The notes beneath the pieces are model-generated. The model was given only the letters and a program-made list of their open reading frames with translations, ran no database searches and was not told the origin of the DNA. Below, one piece after another: positions 8,427-17,399 of a stretch of 64,000 nucleotides of DNA. Source of the DNA: JAAYUH01 sp964640995. GTDB taxonomy: Bacteria > Caldisericota > Caldisericia > B22-G15. The stretch covers positions 1 to 64,000 of the forward strand of contig CAZXJJ010000002.1 in assembly GCA_964640995.1 (NCBI GenBank), read 5' to 3'. Every line of letters begins with the position of its first letter. The stretch's first letter is position 1. Both the position numbers and the translations under genes were made by a program.

Positions 8427-10922
8427 ATGAGCATGAAAGGTGTTATTTTAGCTGGAGGTTTTGGTACAAGATTAAGACCATTAACAATTAATATTCCAAA
8501 ACCAATGGTTCCTATTGCAAATAAACCAATTCTTTCTCACATACTTAAACTATTAAAAAAACATAACATAAAAGAACTTATAATGATTCTTTATCATCAA
8601 CCAGAAATAATAAAAGAGTACTTTAAAGAGGGAAAGGATTTTGGTGTAAAAATTGAATATATTATTTCAGATGAAGATTTGGGAACCTGTGGCGCTGTTA
8701 ATCTTGCAAAAAAATATCTAAAGGAAGAATTTCTTGTTATCTCTGGAGATGTTTTAACTGATTTTAATTTAAGTGAAATTATTGATTTTCATTTTAATAA
8801 AAAAGCAATTGCAACAATAACATTAACTAGAGCAATTAATCCACTTCAATATGGAATTGTTATAACAGATGAGGAAGGGAAAATAGTAAGATTTTTAGAA
8901 AAACCATCTTGGGGTGAAGTTTTCTCTGATACAATAAACACTGGAATTTATGTTTTATCTCCTGAAGTTTTTGAATTTGTTCCTGAAAGAAAAGAGTTTG
9001 ATTTTTCAAAAAATCTTTTTCCAATAATTCTTAAAAAGAATCTCCCACTGTATGGGTTTATTTCAAGTGGTTATTGGAAAGATATAGGAAATGTTAGAGA
9101 ATATAAAATTGCTCATGAAGAAATTATAAAAGGAATGGTTGACATTGAAATAGAAGGAGAAAGAGTTTTAAGAATTGGTTCAGATATTTGGCTTGAGGGC
9201 GAATGTGAAATAAAAAACCTAAAAAATTTACTTGGAACAGTTGTTTTAGATAAAAATGTCAAAATTCATGATGCAAGAATATTTAACTCTTTTATCGGAG
9301 ACAATGTTATCATTGAAGATAAAGTTGAGATAAGTAATTCTATAATATGGAGTGGAAGCACAATTAAAAAGGGTGCAAAAATTTATGATTCTATAATTTG
9401 TAAAAAAGTAACAATAAGAGAAGATACTCTTTTAGAAGGAGATAACATAATTTCAGATGATTGTGAGATTGGGAAAAATGTAATAATCAAAAAGGGAGTA
9501 TATATCTGGCCCTCTAAAATTGTTGAAGATAATTCAGTTGTTACTCATAGTTTAGTATGGGGAAAGGCGTGGACAACTTCTCTTTTTGGTTCTTATGGAA
9601 TAATTGGTGCAAATAATGTTGAAGTAACTCCTGAATTTGCTGCAAAACTTGGATGTGCATATGGAACTATTCTTGGAAAAGGAGCGGTTGTTTTCACTGG
9701 AAGAGATGTTGATAAATCTTCAAGAATGCTAAAAAGAGCTATGATTGCTGGTTTAATTTCAACAGGAGTTGATGTTCAAGATCTAAGGGCAGTTCCTGTT
9801 CCCATTTTAAGATTTTCTTTAAGAACAATTGGAGGTTCGGGTGGAATTCATGTTAAAAGGTCTCCATTTGACCCACATTTAACAAATATAAAATTTTTTG
9901 ATAAAGAGGGTTTTGACCTTTCAATTTCAAGTGAACAAAATATTGAGAGAATTTTCTTTAGAGAAGAGTTTTACAGGGCAAATATTGATGACATTGGTTC
10001 AATTGATATACCAACAAGAATTCTTGAAACTTATAAAAATTACTTCACAAAAACATTTGATTTAAAAACAATAAAAAGCGCAAATTTAAAATTTACAATT
10101 GATTACTCATTTGGTTCAACTGTTATGTATCTTCCAAATATATTAGGTGATTTTGATATAGATATATTCTCTTTGAATGCATTTATGGATGGAAGAAAAT
10201 CAATTAGAAGTTTACAAGAATTCAAAGAAGCATTAAACACAATTTCAAAGATGGTTAAATCTATAAAAAACCATTTTGGTGTTTTAATTGATGCAAATGG
10301 AGAAAAAATATTTGTTGTTGATGATAGTGGAGAAATTTTATCAAACACTCGACTTGTTGCTTGTTTTGTAAAACTACTTCTTATGGAAAACAAAAATCTT
10401 TCTGTTTCAATTCCTGTTAATGCATCTTATGAATTGATCCAATTTTTAAATGAGAATGGAGTTAAAATTAACTTTACTTCAACAATATCAAGAAACATAA
10501 TAAGAGATTCTCTAAATTCAGATTTTGGAGTTGATCTTATGGGTGGTTTTATTTTTGTAAATGAAGTTCCATATTTTGATGGAATGTTTGCAATTGGAAA
10601 ACTTATAGAACTTCTTTCAAAAAGTGGAACCCTTCTTTCAGAAATTAAAAAAGAAACTCCTTCTTTAGATCCAACACACATTGAAATAAGTTGTCCGTTT
10701 GATAAAAAAGGGAAAGTTATGAGAAAATTATCTGAAACAAAAATTTTTGATCCAAATACTGTCGAAGGGGTGAAACTACTTTATGATGATGGTTTTGTTT
10801 TTATTCTTCCAGATAGTGATAGACCTATTATTCATATTTACTCTTCATTTACTTCAAAGGATAAAGAGATTAAAAAACTTGAAGAAGAAAGGGAGGAAAT
10901 TGAAAGGTGGATTATAGAATAA
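8427..10922 (+). CDS. Mannose-1-phosphate guanylyltransferase fused to a degenerate phosphomannomutase domain
   Basis: The 831-aa protein has three parts. Residues 1-~235 are a nucleotidyltransferase (GVILAGGFGTRLRPLT, SGDVLTDF, SSGYWKDIGN). Residues ~250-400 are a left-handed beta-helix of hexapeptide repeats. Residues ~410-831 are an alpha-D-phosphohexomutase fold (KGAVVFTGRDVDKSSRMLKR). The mutase part lacks the TASHNP phosphoserine loop, having GGSGGIHVKRSPFDP near 468-480, and lacks the DGDxDR metal loop, having DANGEKIF near 621. It is therefore unlikely to be an active mutase. The N-terminal enzyme makes GDP-mannose (or another NDP-hexose) from hexose-1-phosphate. An intact mutase is encoded immediately downstream, overlapping by 16 nt. 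Start ATG 8427; ATG 8433 is an in-frame alternative. Confidence 0.85.
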   Translation: MSMKGVILAGGFGTRLRPLTINIPKPMVPIANKPILSHILKLLKKHNIKELIMILYHQPEIIKEYFKEGKDFGVKIEYIISDEDLGTCGAVNLAKKYLKEEFLVISGDVLTDFNLSEIIDFHFNKKAIATITLTRAINPLQYGIVITDEEGKIVRFLEKPSWGEVFSDTINTGIYVLSPEVFEFVPERKEFDFSKNLFPIILKKNLPLYGFISSGYWKDIGNVREYKIAHEEIIKGMVDIEIEGERVLRIGSDIWLEGECEIKNLKNLLGTVVLDKNVKIHDARIFNSFIGDNVIIEDKVEISNSIIWSGSTIKKGAKIYDSIICKKVTIREDTLLEGDNIISDDCEIGKNVIIKKGVYIWPSKIVEDNSVVTHSLVWGKAWTTSLFGSYGIIGANNVEVTPEFAAKLGCAYGTILGKGAVVFTGRDVDKSSRMLKRAMIAGLISTGVDVQDLRAVPVPILRFSLRTIGGSGGIHVKRSPFDPHLTNIKFFDKEGFDLSISSEQNIERIFFREEFYRANIDDIGSIDIPTRILETYKNYFTKTFDLKTIKSANLKFTIDYSFGSTVMYLPNILGDFDIDIFSLNAFMDGRKSIRSLQEFKEALNTISKMVKSIKNHFGVLIDANGEKIFVVDDSGEILSNTRLVACFVKLLLMENKNLSVSIPVNASYELIQFLNENGVKINFTSTISRNIIRDSLNSDFGVDLMGGFIFVNEVPYFDGMFAIGKLIELLSKSGTLLSEIKKETPSLDPTHIEISCPFDKKGKVMRKLSETKIFDPNTVEGVKLLYDDGFVFILPDSDRPIIHIYSSFTSKDKEIKKLEEEREEIERWIIE

Positions 10923-12325
10923 AATTTGGAACATCGGGTTGGAGGGGTGTAATTGCTGAAGATTTCACATTTGGAAATATAAGAAAAGTTTCAAGAGGAA
11001 TAAAAGATTATTTAATAGATGAAAATATTGGTGATATGGGAATAGTTGTTGGTTATGATACAAGATTTTTATCAAAAGATTTTGCAAAAGAGGTATCAAA
11101 GATTTTTGCTTTAAGTGGAATAAAAGTTTTCTTTTTAAAAGAACCAACTCCAACACCAGTTATTTCATACACAATTTTAAAATATAAAACTTCAGGTGGA
11201 GTAAATATTACTGCATCACATAACCCTTTCTATTACTCTGGAATTAAATTTTCTCCATCATGGGGAGGTCCTGCTGAACCTGAAGTTACAAAAAAAATTG
11301 AGGAATATTTAAACAAAGAGAGTGATGAAGAGATAAAAGAAGATTTTGATTATTTTGTAAAAAAAGGATTAATTGAAATAATTGACCCATTTTCAGATTA
11401 TATTGATGATTTACTAAAAATTCTTCCTTATAAAGTTGAATTATCAAATAATATTGTTCTTGACCCAATGTTTGGAACAGGAATAAGATACTTAAATAAA
11501 ATTTTTGAAAATTATCTTGATAATGTTTTTATTATTCACAATAATTTTGACCCACTATTTGGAGGTTTAGAACCAGTTCCTTATGAAGAGTTCCTTGAGG
11601 ATTTAAAGATAGAAGTTTTAAAAAGAGGTGCATTTTTAGGTCTTGCTCTCGATGGTGATGCTGATAGATTTGGAGTTATTTCTTCTGATGGAACTTTTAT
11701 AACTCCAAATGAAGTTTTATCTATTCTTGCTTTTTATCTTGGAAAAGATAAAAAAGAAGGAATTGGAAGAACAATTTCAACAACAAGATTAATTGATAAA
11801 ATTGCAAATTATTACAATATAGAAGTTTTTGAAACACCAGTCGGTTTTAAATTTATTGGAATGCTTATTAGAGATGGAAAAATTTACATAGGTGGAGAAG
11901 AGAGTGGTGGTTTATCAATTAAAGGGTGGCTTCCAGAAAAAGATGGAATTTTAGCAGATTTACTTGTTCTTCAAATTTGCGAAAAAGAAAAAGCATCTCC
12001 TAAAGATCTAATTGAAGAGTTATATAAAAAATTTGGAAAGTTTTATACAAAGAGAATTGACCTAAGATTTAAAAAAGAAGAAAGAGAAGCGGTTAAAAAT
12101 TACATTGAAAATTTCAATGAAGATTCAATTTTTAATTTAAAAATAAAAAGTATTGATAAAAAAGATGGACTATTATTGAATTTAGAAAGTGAATTTTCAT
12201 ATATTTTATTTAGAATCTCTGGAACAGAAGATGTAGTTAGAGTTTATTTTGAAACACAAGACAAGAACCTATTTGAACATTTAAATGAACAAATTTTAAA
12301 TTTTATAAATTCAATTGTGAGGTGA
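10907..12325 (+). CDS. Phosphoglucomutase/phosphomannomutase
   Basis: The 472-aa member of the alpha-D-phosphohexomutase family has all four catalytic elements: GTSGWRG at the N-terminus, TASHNP with phosphoserine at about Ser104, the metal-binding DGDADR at 249-254, and the sugar-binding GGEESGG near 330, followed by a C-terminal RxSGTEDVVRVY phosphate-binding segment. It interconverts hexose-6-phosphate and hexose-1-phosphate, supplying Glc-1-P or Man-1-P to the nucleotidyltransferases upstream. The GTG start lies inside the end of the preceding gene, with GGGAGG at 10891-10896 as ribosome binding site. Glucose versus mannose preference is not readable. Confidence 0.92.
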   Translation: MDYRIKFGTSGWRGVIAEDFTFGNIRKVSRGIKDYLIDENIGDMGIVVGYDTRFLSKDFAKEVSKIFALSGIKVFFLKEPTPTPVISYTILKYKTSGGVNITASHNPFYYSGIKFSPSWGGPAEPEVTKKIEEYLNKESDEEIKEDFDYFVKKGLIEIIDPFSDYIDDLLKILPYKVELSNNIVLDPMFGTGIRYLNKIFENYLDNVFIIHNNFDPLFGGLEPVPYEEFLEDLKIEVLKRGAFLGLALDGDADRFGVISSDGTFITPNEVLSILAFYLGKDKKEGIGRTISTTRLIDKIANYYNIEVFETPVGFKFIGMLIRDGKIYIGGEESGGLSIKGWLPEKDGILADLLVLQICEKEKASPKDLIEELYKKFGKFYTKRIDLRFKKEEREAVKNYIENFNEDSIFNLKIKSIDKKDGLLLNLESEFSYILFRISGTEDVVRVYFETQDKNLFEHLNEQILNFINSIVR

Positions 12326-12330
12326 AATTT

Positions 12331-13314
12331 ATGTTTAATCTTTTCTTTAAATTTCCTCTTGATTTTAAATTATCAAGAGAGTTAACTCTTGAAAAGAAAA
12401 TTGATTTTAATTTGCTAAAAGATATTGATAATATAGTAATTTCTGGAATGGGTGGCTCAGGTTTTACAGGTGATTTTATATATTTTCTTTTTAAAGATTA
12501 TTTAAAATATCCAATAGTAATTAATAAAGATTATAAACTTCCTCAATTTGTATCTGAGAAAACCCTTCTTTTTCTTATTTCTTATTCTGGAAACACAGAA
12601 GAAACACTTTCAAATTTCTATGAAGGAGAAAAGAGAGGTGCAAAAATTATTTCAATAACTTCAAATGGAGAACTTTTTGAACTTTCAAGTAAAAAATATT
12701 TAACCTATAAAATTCCAACTTCTTACCCTCCAAGAATGGCTTTTCCATATCTATTTTATCCAATTTACTTTATTCTTAAACTATTTGTTGAAGAGAATTT
12801 AGGAGAAGATGAGTTTTTTGATAAAATAAATTCTCTTTATGAGCGCTTTAAAGAGAGTGATAATGAAGGAGATAAGATTTCAAATTCAATAAAAGATAAA
12901 ATTCCAATTATTTACTCTTCAAATTCATTAACTCCAGTTGGTTTAAGATGGAAACAGGAGATAAATGAAAATTCAAAATATATTTCTTATAATCTTTCTT
13001 TCCCAGAACTTAATCACAATGAATCAGTTTTCTGGGAGTGTAAAGAGTTAAAAGAAAAATTAATTTTTATTATCTTAAGAGATAAATTTGATTCACATCA
13101 ATCTAAAAAAAGAATTGATATTTCAATTGAATTATTAAAAAACAGAGGTTGGGAGATACTTGAACTCCTCTCTTTTGGCGAAAAACCTCTTTTTAACTTA
13201 TATTCTTTAATTCCTCTTGGAGATTATATTTCAATTAAACTTGCATATCTAAAAGAAGTTGAGCCTCTTCCAGTTAAAATAATTGATGAACTTAAAAATA
13301 GATTAAAAGAGTAA
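12331..13314 (+). CDS. Bifunctional phosphoglucose/phosphomannose isomerase
   Basis: About 327 aa with two SIS folds. ISGMGGSGFTGDF and SYSGNTEET are the sugar-phosphate-binding loops, and PELNHNESVFWE carries the Glu/His region expected in the archaeal/thermophile-type PGI/PMI family. It links fructose-6-phosphate to glucose-6-phosphate and mannose-6-phosphate, feeding the mutase encoded upstream. I prefer ATG 12331 because GAGGTG at 12319-12324 gives 6-nt spacing. A GTG at 12322 overlaps the upstream stop and would add three residues. The 3' end overlaps the convergent gene by 12 nt. Confidence 0.88.
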   Translation: MFNLFFKFPLDFKLSRELTLEKKIDFNLLKDIDNIVISGMGGSGFTGDFIYFLFKDYLKYPIVINKDYKLPQFVSEKTLLFLISYSGNTEETLSNFYEGEKRGAKIISITSNGELFELSSKKYLTYKIPTSYPPRMAFPYLFYPIYFILKLFVEENLGEDEFFDKINSLYERFKESDNEGDKISNSIKDKIPIIYSSNSLTPVGLRWKQEINENSKYISYNLSFPELNHNESVFWECKELKEKLIFIILRDKFDSHQSKKRIDISIELLKNRGWEILELLSFGEKPLFNLYSLIPLGDYISIKLAYLKEVEPLPVKIIDELKNRLKE

Positions 13315-14592
13315 TTTTTTATATAAATCAATTAATTCTAGGTCTTTCTCTTCTTTCAATAGTTTTTCATTTTCTTTTTTCCAATAATTAGAAAAATAAA
13401 AGTATTTCTTTTTTTGAGTATTTTCCATTAATTTAAAGCCCTCATTTCTGAATTCACTCTCTATTTCAAGTACTTTATTAGTTATATTATTTAATTCCTC
13501 ATCATTTAAATTTGCAATTGATTTATCATCTACAAGTTTATAAATCTCTTTTTGATATCTTTCCTTAAGTGGCATAATCTTTTTTTCATTTTCTTCATAA
13601 TTTTCAGTATATTTTCTAAAGAAAAGGTTATTTAGTTTCCAAATTTTTATTAAATTATTTTCATTTTTAAAATCAAGTGGGTTATTTTCTGTAAAGAATG
13701 TTGGTTTAAAAAGTGAAATTTCTGGATTAGGGCTCATTGTAAACCAAATGATATTTCTTTCACCATACTCAACAATCATAGATGATGTTGTTTGACTTGA
13801 AATTAACCCACCTCCTGCATTCATACAGATATTATTCATAGATGCAAATTTAAGAGTTCCTCTATCAGACAAAATTTTAATTAAAGTATCTCTTGTATGT
13901 TTACTTTCTCTTTCTAAAAGTTCTCTTCCTCTTTTTTCTCTCTGACTTGCACCACTAAAAATTGTAAAAAGTGGATTTGAGAAGTATTTTTCGAAATGAA
14001 TATCTTTTATAAGTTCAGGATGAATTCCATCAAAATCATTTCCAATTGATAATTTGTTACTTATATTGTAAAATTCATCAATTTTTTTATAAGCGAAATA
14101 CTTGTCAACAAGTTCTAAAACATATGCTTCATTTGAATCAGAAATTAAAAAAGAGTTATGATATTTAATTTTTTTCTCGTATCCACAATTTCCACCCTGT
14201 CCATATTTTTCATTTAATTCTATTATTTTTTGGACTGCTTTAAAAGAACTCTTTGAAGTTTCTAAAGTAATTCTAATAATATCCATTCCTGTAAGTCCAA
14301 CTTCTTTATATTTAATTTTTGTAAAAACTGCTTCATTTCCAATTGACACTCCACACTCATTTATTCCCATCTCCCCTCCCCAAAGCCAAATCGGTTTTGA
14401 AAGAAAAATTCTATATTTCACCTCATAAGGCTCTACCTCAATATAGGTTGTATTTAATTTTTCTTTTAATACTCCTCTATTATCCATAAGAGTAAAAATT
14501 TGAGCCTCATTTGGATCTCTATCTGAATTTTTTCCAAAAATTGGAAAACCACTCAAAGTTTTTTTGCCTAAAACAACAAAAGTATCACACAT
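13303..14592 (-). CDS. Secernin-like / C69-family Ntn hydrolase
   Basis: The 429-aa protein begins MCDTFVVLGKK, then IFGKNSDRDPNEAQ. Cys2 would become the N-terminal nucleophile after Met removal, as in the C69 dipeptidase and secernin families, and the GKNSDR motif is diagnostic. Other conserved pieces are GGNCGYEKK and MNNICMNAGG. There is no signal peptide, so it is cytoplasmic. Family members hydrolyse amide bonds (dipeptides or related), but the substrate of secernin-like bacterial proteins is largely unknown. GAGGTG precedes the start on the minus strand, and the lipoprotein gene 14606-15151 lies 13 bp upstream in the same orientation. Confidence 0.85.
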   Translation of the reverse strand: MCDTFVVLGKKTLSGFPIFGKNSDRDPNEAQIFTLMDNRGVLKEKLNTTYIEVEPYEVKYRIFLSKPIWLWGGEMGINECGVSIGNEAVFTKIKYKEVGLTGMDIIRITLETSKSSFKAVQKIIELNEKYGQGGNCGYEKKIKYHNSFLISDSNEAYVLELVDKYFAYKKIDEFYNISNKLSIGNDFDGIHPELIKDIHFEKYFSNPLFTIFSGASQREKRGRELLERESKHTRDTLIKILSDRGTLKFASMNNICMNAGGGLISSQTTSSMIVEYGERNIIWFTMSPNPEISLFKPTFFTENNPLDFKNENNLIKIWKLNNLFFRKYTENYEENEKKIMPLKERYQKEIYKLVDDKSIANLNDEELNNITNKVLEIESEFRNEGFKLMENTQKKKYFYFSNYWKKENEKLLKEEKDLELIDLYKKLLF

Positions 14593-14605
14593 AATTTCAC
14601 CTCTT

Positions 14606-15151
14606 TTAATGAGAATATAAACAAATTAATTCTCCTTTTCCTAATATATGATTTTCAATTTCTTTCATTAAATCTTTTACTTTAATTCCACTTTCTAAAT
14701 TAAGAGTTTTATCTAAAGCATAAATTGTAAATCTATAATGATGAGTTGAACCTTTTGGAGGACAAGGGCCATTATATCCAATTTTATTAAAATCATTTTT
14801 CCCTTGTTTTGTTCCATTTTCAAATTCTGGAATTTTTGGAAAATTTTCTGTTAAAGATCTATAATTTGATGGTATATTAAAAATTATCCAATGTGTAAAA
14901 ACACCACCTGGTGCATCAGGGTCATCCATTATAATACAAAAAGAGATAGTTCTTTCTGGAACACTTTCCCATTCAAGTTGAGGAGAAATATCTTTACCAT
15001 CACAAGTGTAATCTATAGGAATCAATTCATTTTCTTTTAATACCCCACTTTTTAAAACAATCTTTTCATATTCTTTTTGAACCTTTTTACCACACCCAAA
15101 TGAAATTAAAATCAATATTAAAATAACAAACAAAAAAACAATTTTTTTCAT
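14606..15151 (-). CDS. YbhB/YbcL (PEBP, Raf-kinase-inhibitor-like) lipoprotein
   Basis: The 181-aa protein starts with a lipoprotein signal peptide (hydrophobic run, then ISFGC, lipid-modified Cys at about 20). The mature part carries the PEBP family motifs DDPDAPGGVFTHW and GPCPPKGSTHHYRF, which line the phosphate/anion-binding pocket. Bacterial YbhB-like proteins are small ligand-binding proteins of uncertain role. A GGGAGAG ribosome site lies upstream on the minus strand and a TAAAAT -10 candidate at 15172-15177. It probably forms a two-gene operon with the secernin-like gene. Confidence 0.9.
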   Translation of the reverse strand: MKKIVFLFVILILILISFGCGKKVQKEYEKIVLKSGVLKENELIPIDYTCDGKDISPQLEWESVPERTISFCIIMDDPDAPGGVFTHWIIFNIPSNYRSLTENFPKIPEFENGTKQGKNDFNKIGYNGPCPPKGSTHHYRFTIYALDKTLNLESGIKVKDLMKEIENHILGKGELICLYSH

Positions 15152-15188
15152 ATTTCTCTCCCTTAATTAATATTTTATCTTATTTAAT

Positions 15189-15216
15189 GATATTTTATAA
15201 TTGATATTTTATAATT
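15189..15216 (+). repeat. Tandem 14-bp direct repeat, two copies
   Basis: GATATTTTATAATT occurs twice head to tail (15189-15202 and 15203-15216) in the divergent region between the lipoprotein gene and the decayed PH-domain gene. Each copy contains a TATAAT -10-like hexamer, so duplication would double a promoter element. It could also be simple A/T-rich slippage. Confidence 0.6.
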
Positions 15217-15244
15217 TTATTGTAAAACTTTGGAGGATGTTTCT

Positions 15245-15778
15245 ATGGAAATTGAAAATTCAACAAAAATATTTTATCCAGATTTTTAAATTGATAGCAA
15301 AAATTTTTCTTATGCTACCAGTAATAATTTGTTCTTTTGCAATTATTGCTATAATATTTAATTTGATTAATAAAATTATTAAATGGTATCAAATAGTTGT
15401 CTTTATTCCTTTATTTATAATAATTATTTCAATTCTTATAAATCTTTTCTTTATTTGTGACACAATGAGATATGAATTTAGAAACGATAAATTATATTTA
15501 ATTTGTGGCGAATATATTTATAAAATTAGTTATAATGAAATTTTAGAATGGAAAAGAAAAATTTAAAAATAAACCCTCTTGGAACCATTAGAGTACCTGG
15601 ATTATCTTTATGACAATGTTATTTTTTTGGAGGGGACTGTGATTATGTATGCAATATCTGGTGAAAAAAAATGTTTTACTAATTTATACAAAGGGCACAA
15701 CATATGGAATAACTCCTAAAAATAAAAAAAGAATTTATTGAAGAATTAGAAAAAAGAATGAATCTGATAAAATTTTAA
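15245..15778 (+). pseudogene. Frameshifted PH-domain (DUF1200/YyaB-like) membrane protein
   Basis: TGGAGG at 15231-15236 points to ATG 15245, whose frame reads MEIENSTKIFYPDF and then stops at 15287. Dropping one T in the T run there restores KLIAKIFLMLP, two hydrophobic segments and RYEFRNDKLYLICGEYIYKI, the start of a bacterial PH domain. That frame (also open from ATG 15237) ends at 15566. Reading on in other frames gives KNLKINPLGTIRVPGLSL, then VLLIYTKGTTYGITPKNKK and EFIEELEKRMNLIKF, ending at 15778. This matches the usual order of DUF1200 proteins (N-terminal 'KIFYP', two membrane helices, PH fold, C-terminal 'ITPKnKeeFIeeL'). At least three or four indels break it, mostly near homopolymers. 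Real decay and sequencing error near a draft gap are both possible. Confidence 0.6.
15765..15773 (+). promoter_or_regulatory. Extended -10 element (leaderless start) for glycerate kinase
   Basis: TGATAAAAT (TG at 15765-15766, TAAAAT at 15768-15773) lies 7 nt before ATG 15781. No Shine-Dalgarno is present. The identical TGATAAAAT precedes the start at 17400. Confidence 0.45.
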
Positions 15779-15780
15779 TA

Positions 15781-17136
15781 ATGATTAAGATTAAAAATTT
15801 TGATGAAATTATTTTTAATGGTGGAGAAAGGTTTAAAAAATTAAGAGAAGATGCTTTAAAATCAATTGAGTTTCTATTAGATAAAATTGAACCTGAAAAT
15901 AGAGTTAAAAAAGTTTTAATTAGGGAAAATGATAAATTAAGAATATTTTCTGTAGAAATTGATTTAAAAAATTTTAATAGAATTTTTCTTATCTCTTTTG
16001 GAAAAGCAGCGATAAAAATGGCAAAAGGAGTTTTATCAAAATTAGATATTTATAAGGGTTTAGTTATAAGCAATATCGATAATTCAGATTTTCCAAAAAA
16101 TATTGAATATATAAAAGGAGAACACCCATTTCCAGGAGAAGGAAGTTTAAATGCTGGAAAAAGATTGATTGAATTTTCAAAAGAGATTCAAGAGAATGAT
16201 TTGATCTTAATTCTTATTTCAGGGGGCGGCTCTTCTCTTGTTGAATATCCATTAATCTCTCTAAATGATTTAACAGATTTAACTAGATTAATGCTAAAAT
16301 CAGGTCTTTCAATTGATGAAATTAACACAATAAGAAAACATATTTCAGTAATAAAAGGTGGAAAACTTTTAAAACATATAAAAGGAAATATTTATTCTTT
16401 GATTATCTCAGATGTCATTGGAGATAATTTGAGTGTGATTGCATCTGGTCCAACATGTTTTGATAATTCAACTTTTTTTGATGCTTTAAAAATTTTAAAA
16501 GATTATGATTTAGTTAATAAAGTTCCAGAAAGTGTAATTGAAGTTTTAAATAAAGGAATTATGGGTGAAATTGAAGAAACTTTAAAAGAAAAGTATTTTC
16601 CAAAAGACAGAGTTAAAAATTTTATTATTTCTTCAAATTATGAAGCATGTAAGTATTTAATAGAATTTTTCAAAAACAGAAGTTATTCAGTTTTTTACCT
16701 TGGTTCAAGAATTCAGGGAGACACAAAAGAAGTTAGTAAAACATTATCTGGAATTATTCTTGATATATATGAAAACAAAATAGAAATAGATAAACCAGTT
16801 GCTCTAATTTTTGGAGGAGAAACAACTGTTTTTGTTAAAGGAAGCGGAGAGGGTGGTAGAAATCAAGAACTCTCAATTTTAATTTCAAAATATATAAAAG
16901 ATAGAGATATTTTATTTTTTTCATTTGGAACTGATGGAATAGATGGAATAACAGATGCAGCAGGTGCAATTGTTGATGGAGAAACTTTAAATAGATCTGA
17001 AAAACAAAATCTCAATTTTAGATATTATCTTGAAAATAATGATTCATATAATTTCTTTAAAAATTTGAATGATTTGATAATCACAGGTCCTACTGGAAAT
17101 AATGTTATGGATATAGGTATAGCATTAATTTTGTAA
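15781..17136 (+). CDS. Glycerate 2-kinase (MOFRL/GckA family)
   Basis: The 451-aa protein has both family domains. The N-terminal Rossmann-like DUF4147 domain shows SFGKAAIKMAKG, ISGGGSSLVEYP and the IRKHISVIKGGKL loop. The C-terminal MOFRL domain shows FGGETTVFVKGSGEGGRNQE and the TDGIDGITDAAGA active-site loop. It phosphorylates D-glycerate to 2-phosphoglycerate, linking serine, glyoxylate or sugar-acid breakdown to lower glycolysis. It appears monocistronic. There is no ribosome site; an extended -10 sits just before the ATG. The stop lies 16 bp before the assembly gap. Confidence 0.92.
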   Translation: MIKIKNFDEIIFNGGERFKKLREDALKSIEFLLDKIEPENRVKKVLIRENDKLRIFSVEIDLKNFNRIFLISFGKAAIKMAKGVLSKLDIYKGLVISNIDNSDFPKNIEYIKGEHPFPGEGSLNAGKRLIEFSKEIQENDLILILISGGGSSLVEYPLISLNDLTDLTRLMLKSGLSIDEINTIRKHISVIKGGKLLKHIKGNIYSLIISDVIGDNLSVIASGPTCFDNSTFFDALKILKDYDLVNKVPESVIEVLNKGIMGEIEETLKEKYFPKDRVKNFIISSNYEACKYLIEFFKNRSYSVFYLGSRIQGDTKEVSKTLSGIILDIYENKIEIDKPVALIFGGETTVFVKGSGEGGRNQELSILISKYIKDRDILFFSFGTDGIDGITDAAGAIVDGETLNRSEKQNLNFRYYLENNDSYNFFKNLNDLIITGPTGNNVMDIGIALIL

Positions 17137-17139
17137 GTT

Positions 17140-17378
17140 ATGAACTGGAAATNNNNNNNNNNNNNNNNNNNNNNNNNNNNNNNNNNNNNNNNNNNNNNNN
17201 NNNNNNNNNNNNNNNNNNNNNNNNNNNNNNNNNNNNNNNNNNNNNNNNNNNNGGAATTCTTGAAAAAATAGGTTATAAAAAACCTTTTTATGAAAAAACT
17301 TATGCAGGAAGAGAACTTTCAGTATATATTATAATTGCAAAAAAGAGAGAGGAATTTATTAACCCATTTGAGGAATAA
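17140..17378 (+). CDS. Unidentified gene interrupted by the assembly gap
   Basis: After the gap, the frame beginning at 17253 is open for 41 residues (GILEKIGYKKPFYEKTYAGR, then ELSVYIIIAKKREEF) and stops with TAA at 17376-17378. Before the gap an ATG at 17140 starts MNWK, which could be the beginning of the same gene. The tail has the alternating strand pattern seen at the end of some SAM-dependent methyltransferases, but this is a weak guess. The gap length is unknown, so the original protein length is unknown. Confidence 0.4.
17153..17252. other. Assembly gap of 100 N
   Basis: Exactly 100 N, the conventional placeholder for a scaffold join of unknown size. Sequence order across it depends on scaffolding. 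Confidence 0.99.
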
Positions 17379-17384
17379 TTTTTC

Positions 17385-17393
17385 TGATAAAAT
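17385..17393 (+). promoter_or_regulatory. Extended -10 element (leaderless start) for 17400
   Basis: TGATAAAAT (TAAAAT at 17388-17393) ends 6 nt before ATG 17400. No ribosome-binding site is visible between it and the start codon. Confidence 0.45.
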
Positions 17394-17399
17394 AAATAT

